From NCBI RefSeq assembly GCF_018531465.1, contig NZ_JAHDTF010000015.1, positions 186,001-250,000 on the forward strand: DNA of 64,000 bases. Direction: 5' to 3'. Every line of letters begins with the position of its first letter. The first letter of the stretch is position 1. The translations under genes and the position numbers were made by a program. The notes under the pieces are model-generated. The model did not search any database. It was given only the letters and a program-made list of their open reading frames with translations, and had not been told where the DNA came from. The stretch is from Sphaerisporangium fuscum (lineage in GTDB: Bacteria > Actinomycetota > Actinomycetes > Streptosporangiales > Streptosporangiaceae). Shown here one piece after another: positions 8,235 to 15,935 of this stretch.

Positions 8235-9078
8235 GTACCGTCGGATCCTGCTCGACGGCGCCGTCGTCGAGACCGTCCGCGAGGGGGACGAGCTCGTCGC
8301 CGGCGACGGCCGGCGCGTCGCGGCCGGCGACGCGCACCACCTGCCGCCGACCGTCCCCACGAAGATCATCGCGGTGCACCTGAACCACCGCAGCCGGGTC
8401 CAGGAGTTCCAGATCGCGCTCCCGGCCACCCCGACGTACTTCCACAAGCCCACCTCCTCGCTCAACGCCCACCGAGGGGACGTCGTGCGCCCGGAGGGCT
8501 GCAAGTGGCTCAACTACGAGGGCGAGGTGGCCATCGTCATCGGCAGGACCTGCCGCAACGTCTCACCCGCCGACGCGGGGGCGTACATCGCGGGGTACAC
8601 CGTCGCCAACGACTTCGGGCTGCACGACTTCCGCGACACCGACGCCGGATCCATGCTGCGCGTCAAGGGCTCCGACACTCTCTGCCCGCTCGGCCCCGGC
8701 CTGGTCACCGGCTGGGACTTCCACGGCAAGTACCTGCGCACGTACGTCAACGGCTCGCTGGTGCAGGACGGCTCCACCGACGAGATGACGTGGGACATGC
8801 ACTACCTCGTCGCCGACATCGCCCGCACGATCACCCTCCACCCGGGGGACGTCCTGCTGTCCGGCACGCCCGCCAACTCCCGTCCCGTCCGGCCGGGCGA
8901 CCTGGTCGAGGTCGAGGTCGAGGGCCTCGGACGGCTGGCCAACCGCGTCGTGACCGGCCCCACGGCCATCCGCGCGGACGTCGGGGCGCAGCCCACCGAG
9001 TCGGAGGAGGTCCTGTCCACGGCCCTGGGCGGCGACTGGGAGTTCCGGGGCATCCGCCCGCCCCGGCGGAACCCGTGA
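8227..9078 (+). CDS. fumarylacetoacetate-hydrolase-family protein (HpaG-like isomerase/decarboxylase)
   Basis: A 283-residue member of the FAH family. Metal and active-site signatures are visible: LNYEGEVAIVIG (E-x-E), GYTVANDFGLHDFRDTD, KGSDTLCPLGP and the C-terminal GDVLLSGTPANSRPVRPGD. The family includes HpaG (5-carboxymethyl-2-oxo-hex-3-ene-1,7-dioate decarboxylase/isomerase), fitting its place after HpaE and HpaD. The ATGCCTGA overlap with hpaD makes it part of the same transcript. It could also be a hydrolase of acylpyruvates. Separate hydratase (HpaH) and aldolase (HpaI) genes are not seen here. Confidence 0.8.
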   Translation: MPEYRRILLDGAVVETVREGDELVAGDGRRVAAGDAHHLPPTVPTKIIAVHLNHRSRVQEFQIALPATPTYFHKPTSSLNAHRGDVVRPEGCKWLNYEGEVAIVIGRTCRNVSPADAGAYIAGYTVANDFGLHDFRDTDAGSMLRVKGSDTLCPLGPGLVTGWDFHGKYLRTYVNGSLVQDGSTDEMTWDMHYLVADIARTITLHPGDVLLSGTPANSRPVRPGDLVEVEVEGLGRLANRVVTGPTAIRADVGAQPTESEEVLSTALGGDWEFRGIRPPRRNP

Positions 9079-9088
9079 TGGAGGCACG

Positions 9089-10582
9089 TTGATCCCCGAC
9101 ATCGGACACGACGGATGGGTCGCCCGCGCCGGACGGCTGGCCCTTCCCGTCCACCACCACATCGCCGGCGCCGACGAACCCGGCGGGGGCGCGACGTTCG
9201 AGGTCGTGTCCCCGCGGGACGGCCGGGTCCTGCGCGAGGTCGCCGACGCCGGGCAGGCCGAGGTGGATCTCGCCGTCGCCGCCGCCCGCCGCGCCTTCGA
9301 CCACGGCCCCTGGCCGCGCCTGGCGCCCGCCGAACGCGGCCGCGCGCTGCTCCGGCTCGCCGACCTCATCGAGGAACGACGCGCGGAGCTGGCGCTGACC
9401 ATCAGTCTGGAGATGGGCAAACCCATCAAGGACGCCTACGAGATCGAACTGCGCGCCGCCGTCTCCACCTTCCGCTGGTACGGCCAGCTCGCCGACAAGC
9501 TCGCCGACGAGTCGCCGCACACCGCGCCCGACGCCCTGGCGCTGGTCACCCGCGAGCCCGCCGGCGTGGTCGGCGCGGTCGTGCCGTGGAACTTCCCGCT
9601 CACCATCGCCTCCTGGAAGGTCGCTCCCGCCCTGGCGGCCGGCTGCACGGTCGTGCTCAAGCCCTCGGAGCGGTCGCCGCTGTCGGCGCTCGCGCTGGCC
9701 CGGCTGGCGACGGAGGCGGGGCTGCCGCCCGGCGCGCTCAACGTCGTCACCGGGGACGGCCCCGCGGCCGGACGGGCGCTCGGCCTGCACCCGGACGTGG
9801 ACGTCCTGGCCTTCACCGGATCCACGGCCGTCGGCCGCCACTTCCTGAGGTACTCCGCCGGCTCCAACCTGAAACGGGTCTGGCTGGAGCTCGGCGGCAA
9901 GTCGCCGAACATCGTCCTCCCCGACGCCCCCGACCTGGACCGCGCCGCGGCCACCGCCGCCTGGGGCATCTTCTTCAACCAGGGCGAGATGTGCACCGCG
10001 CCCTCCCGCCTGCTCGTCCACTCCTCGATCGCCGAACGCGTGACCGAGGCGGTCGTCGCGCGGGCGCGCGAGCTGCGGGTCGGGGACCCGCTCGACCCCG
10101 CCACCGAGATGGGCGCGCTCGCCGGCGAGGCCCATCTCGGCCGGGTGCTCGACCACGTCCGTTCCGGAGTCGGCGAAGGGGCCCGGCTGCGTACCGGCGG
10201 ATCGCGCGCGCTGGGCGGCACCGGCGGCAGCTACCTGGAGCCCACCGTGTTCGACCGGGTCGGGCCGCGGATGCGGCTGGCCCGTGAGGAGATCTTCGGG
10301 CCGGTGCTGTCGGTGCTCGCCTTCGACGACCTGGACCAGGCGGTCGCGCTCGCCAACGCCACCGAATACGGCCTGGCCGCCGGGCTGTGGACCTCGGACC
10401 TGTCCACCGCCCACAGGATCTCCCGTGCCCTGCGCGCCGGAACGGTCTGGGTGAACTGCTACGAGGAGGGCGATCTGAGCGTGCCGTTCGGCGGGATGAA
10501 GCAGTCCGGCAACGGCCGCGACAAGTCCGTCCACGCGCTGGAGAAGTACACCGAGCTCAAGACCACATGGATCCAGCTGTGA
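9089..10582 (+). CDS. puuC: gamma-glutamyl-aminoaldehyde dehydrogenase-like (PuuC family)
   Basis: A 497-residue aldehyde dehydrogenase, distinct from the HpaE-like one. Core motifs are VPWNFPLTIASWKVAPALAA, FTGSTAVGR, WLELGGKSPNIV, NQGEMCTAPSR (catalytic Cys) and EEIFGPVLSV. The end (PFGGMKQSGNGRDKS, HALEKYTELKTTWIQL) is strikingly like E. coli PuuC, which oxidises gamma-glutamyl-gamma-aminobutyraldehyde. I choose the TTG at 9089 because GGAGG lies just upstream and no ATG in frame fits. With the divergent GS-like ligase and downstream PuuD-like hydrolase it completes three of the four Puu activities; no PuuB-type flavin amine oxidase is encoded in this window. Confidence 0.83.
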   Translation: MIPDIGHDGWVARAGRLALPVHHHIAGADEPGGGATFEVVSPRDGRVLREVADAGQAEVDLAVAAARRAFDHGPWPRLAPAERGRALLRLADLIEERRAELALTISLEMGKPIKDAYEIELRAAVSTFRWYGQLADKLADESPHTAPDALALVTREPAGVVGAVVPWNFPLTIASWKVAPALAAGCTVVLKPSERSPLSALALARLATEAGLPPGALNVVTGDGPAAGRALGLHPDVDVLAFTGSTAVGRHFLRYSAGSNLKRVWLELGGKSPNIVLPDAPDLDRAAATAAWGIFFNQGEMCTAPSRLLVHSSIAERVTEAVVARARELRVGDPLDPATEMGALAGEAHLGRVLDHVRSGVGEGARLRTGGSRALGGTGGSYLEPTVFDRVGPRMRLAREEIFGPVLSVLAFDDLDQAVALANATEYGLAAGLWTSDLSTAHRISRALRAGTVWVNCYEEGDLSVPFGGMKQSGNGRDKSVHALEKYTELKTTWIQL

Positions 10583-11304
10583 GCCGTCGCCCCCTGATCG
10601 CCGTCCCCGCCCGCTTCTCGGCCTCGGCCTCGGCACTGCGCTACGCCGCCGAGGTCAACGCCCGCGCCCTGGTCGAGGCCGTGTGGCGGGCGGGCGGGGA
10701 GCCGGTCTCGCTCCACCCGCACGCGCCGGGCGGGGTCGCCGACCCCGACGAGGTGGCCGCGCGGCTGGCCCGCTTCGACGCCGTCCTGCTCCCCGGCGGC
10801 GGTGACCTCGCGCCGCACCGGTACGGGGAGGCCGCCGCGCACGAGAGCGTCTACGACGTGGACGACGAGCAGGACGGCTTCGACCTGGAGGCCGCCCGCC
10901 AGGCGACGGCCGCCGGCCTCCCGCTGCTGGCCGTCTGCCGCGGCCTGCAGGTGCTCAACATCGCGTTCGGCGGCACCCTGGAACAGGACATGGGAGGCCC
11001 GGAGCGGGAGCACCGCCATGTCGTCCATCCGGTCGCCCTGCTGCCCGGATCCCTCCTGGAGCGGGTCACCGGGGCGGGGAAGGTGAGCGTGTCGTGCTAC
11101 CACCACCAGCGGGTGGCCCGGCTCGGTGACGGCCTGACCGTCACCGCCCGGGCCGCCGACGGGACGATCGAGGCGCTCGAAGCGCCCGCGCTGACCTCCT
11201 GGCTCGCCGCGGTCCAGTGGCACCCCGAGGACGGCGCCCATGAGGACCCGGCCCAGCAGTCCATCTTCGACGCCTTCGTGACCGCGGCCCGCTCCCGCTC
11301 GTGA
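10579..11304 (+). CDS. puuD: gamma-glutamyl hydrolase, peptidase C26 family (PuuD-like)
   Basis: A 241-residue class I glutamine amidotransferase-like hydrolase. The catalytic triad is visible: nucleophile Cys in PLLAVCRGLQVLNIAFGG, and His plus Glu in VQWHPEDGAHE; LLPGGGDLAPHRYGE is the oxyanion region. PuuD cleaves gamma-glutamyl-GABA to glutamate and GABA; the AtdA2-type enzymes of aniline pathways are relatives. The GTG at 10579 overlaps the dehydrogenase stop (GTGA); an ATG at 10567 in the same frame is an alternative. Likely job here: recover glutamate from the gamma-glutamylated amine after its oxidation. Confidence 0.82.
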   Translation: MSRRPLIAVPARFSASASALRYAAEVNARALVEAVWRAGGEPVSLHPHAPGGVADPDEVAARLARFDAVLLPGGGDLAPHRYGEAAAHESVYDVDDEQDGFDLEAARQATAAGLPLLAVCRGLQVLNIAFGGTLEQDMGGPEREHRHVVHPVALLPGSLLERVTGAGKVSVSCYHHQRVARLGDGLTVTARAADGTIEALEAPALTSWLAAVQWHPEDGAHEDPAQQSIFDAFVTAARSRS

Positions 11305-11347
11305 GGTCCTCGATGCCGCCTCCCAACCGACACAGAACACATAGGTA

Positions 11348-11377
11348 TTGACGGTAGATCGTTTGGATCCGTACGTT
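11348..11377 (+). promoter_or_regulatory. possible promoter of the amidohydrolase gene
   Basis: TTGACG at 11348-11353 and TACGTT at 11372-11377 are 18 bases apart, in the 107-base gap before the amidohydrolase. This suggests that the gene can be transcribed apart from the upstream operon. Confidence 0.35.
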
Positions 11378-11411
11378 TTCATGCCAAGTATCTCCTGGAA
11401 TGAGGGCTGCA

Positions 11412-13100
11412 ATGTCCCAACCTGCGGACCTGGTCCTTGTCGACGGTGAGGTCATCACCGTCGACGGCGCGTTCACGGTGGCCCAGGCCATGGCCGTGAC
11501 CGGCGGTTCGATCACGGCGGTCGGCTCGAACGCCGACATCCGCGCGCTCATCGGGCCCCGCACCGAGGTGGTCGACCTTCACGGCCGGACCGCACTGCCC
11601 GGCATCAACGACTCCCACCTGCACGCCTGCGCCTTCGGGATCACCCGGCCGCCGCTCGCGCTCGACGCGGGCCACCCGGCCGTCACCTCGATCGCCGACG
11701 TCGCGGCGGCCGTCCGGGAGGCCGCCGGCCGCACCCCGCCGGGGGAGTGGATCCGCGGAAACGGCTGGGACCTCGGCTACCTCGCCGAATGCGTGGGCGG
11801 CCGCATGCCGAGCCGGCACGACCTCGACGCCGTCGCCCCCGGCCACCCGGTGTGCCTCCAGGACTTCTCCGCCCACATGACCTGGGCGAACACCATGGCA
11901 CTCCGGCTCGCGGGGATCACCGGCGACACCCCGGTCCCCGAAGGGGGAGTGGTCCACCGGGACGCGGACGGGGAACCCTCCGGCCTGCTCGCCGAGGGCG
12001 CCCAGGCGCTGCTGAGCCGGCACCTCCCGCCGTACGGCCGTGGCCAGATCGAACGTGCCATAACGAGTGCGATCGGCATGCTGCACAAGGAGGGGATCAC
12101 CAGCTACACCGAGCCCGGACTCGGCCCGGGAGGCAGTGAGCTGTTCGGCGGCGCGGCGGGCGCGGAGCCGCTGGACGTGTACGCGGACTTCGCCCGGCGG
12201 GGCGAGCTGAAGGCCAGGGTGAGCGTCCTGCTGCTGTTCACCGCCATGGCCGGATCGGCGGCGAGGATCGAGGAGGGGCTGCGGGAGTTCGCCGCCCCCA
12301 CCGGGCTCGACCCGCGGCTGCTCAGCGTACTCGGCGTGAAGATCTTCGCCGACGGCATCCCGCCGAACAAGACCGCGTGGATGCACCAGGAGTACCTCGG
12401 CGGCGGCCTGGGATGCCTGTGCGTGGACGGCGGGGGAGACCTCGAACGCAGCGAGGAACTGGCCGAGATGGTGCGGCTGGCCCACGCCGCCGGACACCAG
12501 ATCGGCGTGCACGTGACCGGCGACCGCGCCATCGACGCGGTGGTGGGCGCCTTCGTCGCCGCCCAGCGGAAGCATCCGCGCGACGACCCTCGGCACTACC
12601 TCATCCACGCCGACTTCGCCCGCCCGGAGACCCTGGCCGAGCTGGCCGCGCACGGATTCGGGGCCAACATGAACCCGGCCATCAAGTGGACCACCGCCGA
12701 ACTCGTGGAACGCATGCTCGGCCCCGGGCGGGCCGCCTACCAGTGGCCCATGCGCACGGCCCTCCGTGCCGGCGTAAAGGTCACCAGCAGTTCCGACGCG
12801 CCCGTCACCTACCCGAACTGGCGCCAGGGCGTGGCCGCCATGCTGCTGCGCGAGTCCAAGATCAGCGGACGGGTGTACGGGCCCGAGGAACGGATCGGCC
12901 TGGAGGACGCGATCCGCGCCTACACCGTCAACGCCGCCTGGCAGGACTTCGCGGAGGGGTGGAAGGGCTCCCTGGAGCCGGGCAAGGTCGCCGACGTCAC
13001 CGTACTGGACGGCACCCTCACGACCCTCGATCCGCACGAACTCCCCGACACTCCCGTCGCCCTGACCATCTTCAACGGCGAAGTCGTCCACAGCATCTGA
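11412..13100 (+). CDS. YtcJ-like amidohydrolase (metal-dependent hydrolase)
   Basis: A 562-residue amidohydrolase-superfamily protein. The family plan is clear: N-terminal beta sandwich (LVLVDGEVITVDGAF), metal pair in PGINDSHLHACAFG, VKIFADGI with the candidate carbamylated Lys, HVTGDRAID, LIHADFA, then SSDAPVTYPN with the final metal Asp, and a C-terminal sandwich (PGKVADVTVLDG). I prefer the ATG at 11412, with GAGGG just upstream, over the in-frame ATG at 11400. YtcJ-type enzymes hydrolyse varied amides and N-formyl or N-acyl compounds. Following a gamma-glutamyl-amine operon, it may release an amide-protected intermediate, but it has its own possible promoter and the link is unproven. Confidence 0.8.
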   Translation: MSQPADLVLVDGEVITVDGAFTVAQAMAVTGGSITAVGSNADIRALIGPRTEVVDLHGRTALPGINDSHLHACAFGITRPPLALDAGHPAVTSIADVAAAVREAAGRTPPGEWIRGNGWDLGYLAECVGGRMPSRHDLDAVAPGHPVCLQDFSAHMTWANTMALRLAGITGDTPVPEGGVVHRDADGEPSGLLAEGAQALLSRHLPPYGRGQIERAITSAIGMLHKEGITSYTEPGLGPGGSELFGGAAGAEPLDVYADFARRGELKARVSVLLLFTAMAGSAARIEEGLREFAAPTGLDPRLLSVLGVKIFADGIPPNKTAWMHQEYLGGGLGCLCVDGGGDLERSEELAEMVRLAHAAGHQIGVHVTGDRAIDAVVGAFVAAQRKHPRDDPRHYLIHADFARPETLAELAAHGFGANMNPAIKWTTAELVERMLGPGRAAYQWPMRTALRAGVKVTSSSDAPVTYPNWRQGVAAMLLRESKISGRVYGPEERIGLEDAIRAYTVNAAWQDFAEGWKGSLEPGKVADVTVLDGTLTTLDPHELPDTPVALTIFNGEVVHSI

Positions 13101-13131
13101 CCCCGCCCGCCGCTCGGCCTTTCAGCGACCC

Positions 13132-13144
13132 CTGAAAGTTTCAG
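13132..13144. promoter_or_regulatory. GAAAGTTTC palindrome, candidate xylan-responsive operator
   Basis: CTGAAAGTTTCAG is a perfect odd palindrome. GAAAGTTTC read on the other strand is GAAACTTTC, the core of CGAAA-type boxes I recall upstream of Streptomyces xylanase genes. The same TGAAAGTTTC string occurs at 35879-35888 near the LPMO gene. Confidence 0.4.
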
Positions 13145-13261
13145 TCAGGATCCGGTCGTCCGCAGAAGGCTTTCGCCTCCCGATTTCGGAGCGCATCGAT
13201 GGTGGCCAGGCCATATGCGGGAGGTCGGTCGGGGAGTCGTCCCTGTGGCGTTGGGGGAGCG

Positions 13262-13291
13262 TTGACAGTCGCCGTGCGTGATTCCGATACT
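13262..13291 (+). promoter_or_regulatory. xylanase promoter
   Basis: TTGACA at 13262-13267 (consensus -35) and GATACT at 13286-13291 are separated by 18 bases. The -10 runs directly into CTTTCG, half of the xylanase-type box. Confidence 0.55.
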
Positions 13292-13411
13292 TTCGCCACA
13301 GAATCGATAATTTCGTGAGCGGCGCCCCTCGAGCCGCTGTCGATCGGGACGTCTGCCACGACCCGGCTCCCCGATCGCCGACCGCACCTTCACGAGGAAG
13401 GAAGCGAGCAC

Positions 13412-14401
13412 ATGAACGACGCCCCCGCCCGCCCGAAGGGCCGTGGCCGCGTCAGGGCGCTCTTCACCGGCGCCTGTGCCGTGGCGCTGGTCCTGACCGC
13501 GACGCTCCTGCCCGGCACCGCCGGCGCCGACACGACCGTGTCCTCGAACCAGATCGGCACCAACAACGGCTACTTCTATTCGTTCTGGACCGACAGTCCC
13601 GGGTCGGTCTCCATGAACCTGGGGTCCGGCGGCAATTACGGCACCTCCTGGCGTAACACCGGGAATTTCGTCGCCGGTAAGGGCTGGAGCACCGGCGGGC
13701 GCAGGGCGGTGAGCTACTCGGGCAGCTTCAACCCGTCCGGCAACGCCTATCTGAGCCTCTACGGATGGACGAGAAATCCGCTCGTGGAGTACTACATCGT
13801 CGACAACTGGGGCAACTACCGGCCCACGGGAACGTACAAGGGCACGGTCACCAGCGACGGCGGTACGTACGACATCTACGAGACGACGCGATACAACGCC
13901 CCCTCCATCGAAGGCACCAGAACGTTCAACCAGTACTGGAGTGTCCGGCAGTCCAAGAGAACGGGCGGGACCATAACCACGGGCAACCATTTCGACGCCT
14001 GGGCCCGTTACGGAATGAATTTGGGCAGCCACGATTACATGATCCTGGCCACCGAGGGATATCAGAGCAGCGGAAACTCCAACATAACGCTGGACGGGTC
14101 CTCCTCCGGTGGGGGCGGCGGCGGAGGAGGCGGCGGCGGTTGCACCGCGACCCTGTCCGCCGGCCAGCAGTGGAGCGACCGGTACAACCTCAACGTCTCG
14201 GTCAGCGGCTCCGGCAACTGGACCGTCACCATGAACGTCCCGTCCCCCGAGAAGATCATCGCGACCTGGAACACCAACGCCACCTGGCCCAGCGCCCAGG
14301 TGATGGTGGCCAAGCCGAACGGCAGCGGCAACACCTTCGGTGTGACCATCCAGACCAACGGCAACACGACCTGGCCGACGGTCTCCTGCGCCGCGAGCTG
14401 A
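13412..14401 (+). CDS. secreted endo-1,4-beta-xylanase, GH11 with C-terminal CBM2-type module
   Basis: A 329-residue secreted xylanase that cleaves internal beta-1,4 bonds of xylan. A charged N-terminus and hydrophobic stretch end in GTAGA at about residue 40, a typical signal peptide. The GH11 jelly roll follows, with the nucleophile Glu in VEYYIVDNWGNY and the acid-base Glu in MILATEGYQSSG. A linker with an unbroken run of about ten glycines leads to a Cys-bounded module (CTATLSAGQQWSDRYNLNVS ... VSCAAS) like the xylan-binding module of Nonomuraea flexuosa Xyn11A. It has its own promoter and stands alone among the neighbouring catabolic genes. Confidence 0.95.
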   Translation: MNDAPARPKGRGRVRALFTGACAVALVLTATLLPGTAGADTTVSSNQIGTNNGYFYSFWTDSPGSVSMNLGSGGNYGTSWRNTGNFVAGKGWSTGGRRAVSYSGSFNPSGNAYLSLYGWTRNPLVEYYIVDNWGNYRPTGTYKGTVTSDGGTYDIYETTRYNAPSIEGTRTFNQYWSVRQSKRTGGTITTGNHFDAWARYGMNLGSHDYMILATEGYQSSGNSNITLDGSSSGGGGGGGGGGGCTATLSAGQQWSDRYNLNVSVSGSGNWTVTMNVPSPEKIIATWNTNATWPSAQVMVAKPNGSGNTFGVTIQTNGNTTWPTVSCAAS

Positions 14402-14423
14402 ACCAGGGCACCGCTACCGGGGG

Positions 14424-14445
14424 TGCGGCGGCCACGGCCGCCGCA
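14424..14445 (+). terminator. hairpin after the xylanase gene
   Basis: TGCGGCGGCC-AC-GGCCGCCGCA is a perfect 10-base-pair stem 22 bases after the xylanase stop. There is no U tract, as is common in actinomycete terminators. Confidence 0.5.
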
Positions 14446-14505
14446 TTCCCTGCCTTCGGCCGACGACCACCTGCGGTACGCCGTGAACGGGCGCGACGCC
14501 CTTCT

Positions 14506-15285
14506 CTAGGGGCGGGCGGCGTGGTCGAGCAGCCGGGACGTGGCGCGGGCGAACTCTTCGGGATTGTCCAGCATGATGTTGTGCCCGCAGTCGGCGACGG
14601 GCACCAGCGGCACACCGGCGGCGCGCAGCCCGTCCGCGCCGGTCGGTGGCCCGTCCTGCTCGGGGTAGAGGAGGCCGCGGCGGATCTCCAGGCGCAGGAG
14701 CAGCTCACGCATGGTCGGCAAGGTGCCCCGCGCCAGGTTGACGCCGCTGCGGTACAGGGCGAGGGGATCGGCCAGGCCCATGGTGGACCACCACAGCGGG
14801 CCCACCCGGTCCCGTACCTCCTGCCGGCCGTAGCGGAGGAACTCCTCCTCGGTGTAGGTCATGATGCCGCTGCTGCCCGGGGTGCCGCGGTCCGGGGAGA
14901 CGGGGTCGAGGTTCGGGTCCACCAGGACGAGCGCGGACACCAGGCCGGGGTGCCGCGCGGCCATGACGATGGCGACCGCGCCTCCCATGCTGTGGGCGAT
15001 CACCTCGGCGCCGACGGCTCCGGCCGATCTCATGGCCTCGGCCAGGGCGTCGGCGTGCTCCTCCAAGGTGTAACCGAAGTCGGCGGGCCGATCGCTCAGG
15101 CCGAAACCCAGCAGGTCGACCAGGAGCGACCGGCGGCCCGCGAGCAGCGGATGGGTCGCCACCCCGGCGAAGTACGGAGCCGACATCGCGCCCAGGCCGT
15201 GGACGTAGACGCGGGGCGGCTCGGCCCCGGGCAGCTCGATCCACCGCATCCGGGCTCCGTCCGGGTGGACCTGGGCGTCGTGCAT
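14506..15285 (-). CDS. alpha/beta hydrolase
   Basis: A 259-residue alpha/beta-fold hydrolase. YVHGLGAMSAPYF gives the oxyanion HG turn, VIAHSMGGAVAIVMA the nucleophile Ser elbow, LVDPNLDPVSP an acid region, and PVADCGHNIMLDNPEEFA the catalytic His near the C-terminus. I place the start at 15285, where AAGGAG precedes the ATG; longer in-frame extensions run into the divergent padR gene. Divergence from a PadR regulator across an 82-base gap with a large palindrome suggests PadR controls it. Substrate unknown. Confidence 0.82.
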   Translation of the reverse strand: MHDAQVHPDGARMRWIELPGAEPPRVYVHGLGAMSAPYFAGVATHPLLAGRRSLLVDLLGFGLSDRPADFGYTLEEHADALAEAMRSAGAVGAEVIAHSMGGAVAIVMAARHPGLVSALVLVDPNLDPVSPDRGTPGSSGIMTYTEEEFLRYGRQEVRDRVGPLWWSTMGLADPLALYRSGVNLARGTLPTMRELLLRLEIRRGLLYPEQDGPPTGADGLRAAGVPLVPVADCGHNIMLDNPEEFARATSRLLDHAARP

Positions 15286-15321
15286 CGAATGTCTCCTTCC
15301 GGCTGGACTATCGAGAGGAAT

Positions 15322-15341
15322 ATACATCGATATCGAGGTAT
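15322..15341. promoter_or_regulatory. PadR-type operator between the divergent genes
   Basis: A 20-base inverted repeat, ATAC-A-TCGATATCGA-G-GTAT, has only one mismatched pair. It is centred in the 82-base gap between the hydrolase and padR. The size and ATAC/GTAT ends suit a winged-helix dimer of the PadR family. Confidence 0.6.
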
Positions 15342-15367
15342 CACGGCAAGGGGGTACGATCGGCGTC

Positions 15368-15901
15368 ATGCTTGAGCTCGCCATCCTCGGTTTCCTTCGC
15401 GAACGACCCCTGCACGGGTACGACCTGCGCAAACGTGTCGCCGCGCTCACCGGGCACGTGCGGCCGATCGCCGACGGCACCCTGTACCCGGCCATCAAGC
15501 GCATGGAGACGAGAGGCTGGCTGACCCGCGAGACCCAGGCGGGCGCCGCCGCCGCCCCCCGGCACATGCTCCACCTGACCCCGGCGGGTGAACGGGAACT
15601 ACTGCGCCGGCTGCGTGAGCCGGAGGACCTCGACATCAGCGATGAGAACCGCTGGTTCGTCCTGCTCTCCTTCCTGCGTCACCTCGAGGACGCGCAGGCG
15701 CAGGCTCACGTGCTGAGGCGACGCCTGGCGTTTCTGGAAGAGCCGAGCAGCTTCTTCTACGAGGACGGCCGCCCGGTCCGTGCCGAGGAGGTTCCCGACC
15801 CGTTCCGTCAGGGCCTGCTGATCATCGCCAGGGCCACCAGCGCGGCCGAGCTGAACTGGCTGCACGCGACGCTCACCACACTGGAGAACGCCGAGCCCTA
15901 G
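15368..15901 (+). CDS. PadR-family transcriptional regulator
   Basis: A 177-residue regulator. The N-terminal winged helix is typical (LAILGFLRERPLHGYDL, then DGTLYPAIKRMETRGWL and the LTPAGERELL wing), followed by a helical vinculin-like C-terminal half (FLRHLEDAQAQAHVLRRRLAFL) used for dimerisation. The family usually represses a neighbouring gene until a phenolic or drug-like ligand binds. The divergent alpha/beta hydrolase and the shared palindrome at 15322-15341 make that pair its likely regulon, along with itself. Confidence 0.9.
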   Translation: MLELAILGFLRERPLHGYDLRKRVAALTGHVRPIADGTLYPAIKRMETRGWLTRETQAGAAAAPRHMLHLTPAGERELLRRLREPEDLDISDENRWFVLLSFLRHLEDAQAQAHVLRRRLAFLEEPSSFFYEDGRPVRAEEVPDPFRQGLLIIARATSAAELNWLHATLTTLENAEP

Positions 15902-15935
15902 TCACTCGGAGGCCATCCGGTCGTGACGACCACCG

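Larger units (their letters stand above)
13101..13411. other. xylanase upstream region
   Basis: This 311-base gap holds a CTGAAAGTTTCAG palindrome (13132-13144), the xylanase promoter (13262-13291) and a leader of about 110 bases with GAGGAAGGAAG before the xylanase start. A minus-strand frame of 72 codons (13141-13359) shows no recognisable protein and is not called. Confidence 0.5.

Noticed and set aside
13145..14032. 295-codon minus-strand frame opposite the xylanase
   Set aside because: Antisense to a clear GH11 gene; composition only reflects the complementary codons.
3337..15935. Mobile island with attachment sites
   Set aside because: No integrase, transposase, tRNA end or flanking direct repeat was found, so transfer remains only a possibility.
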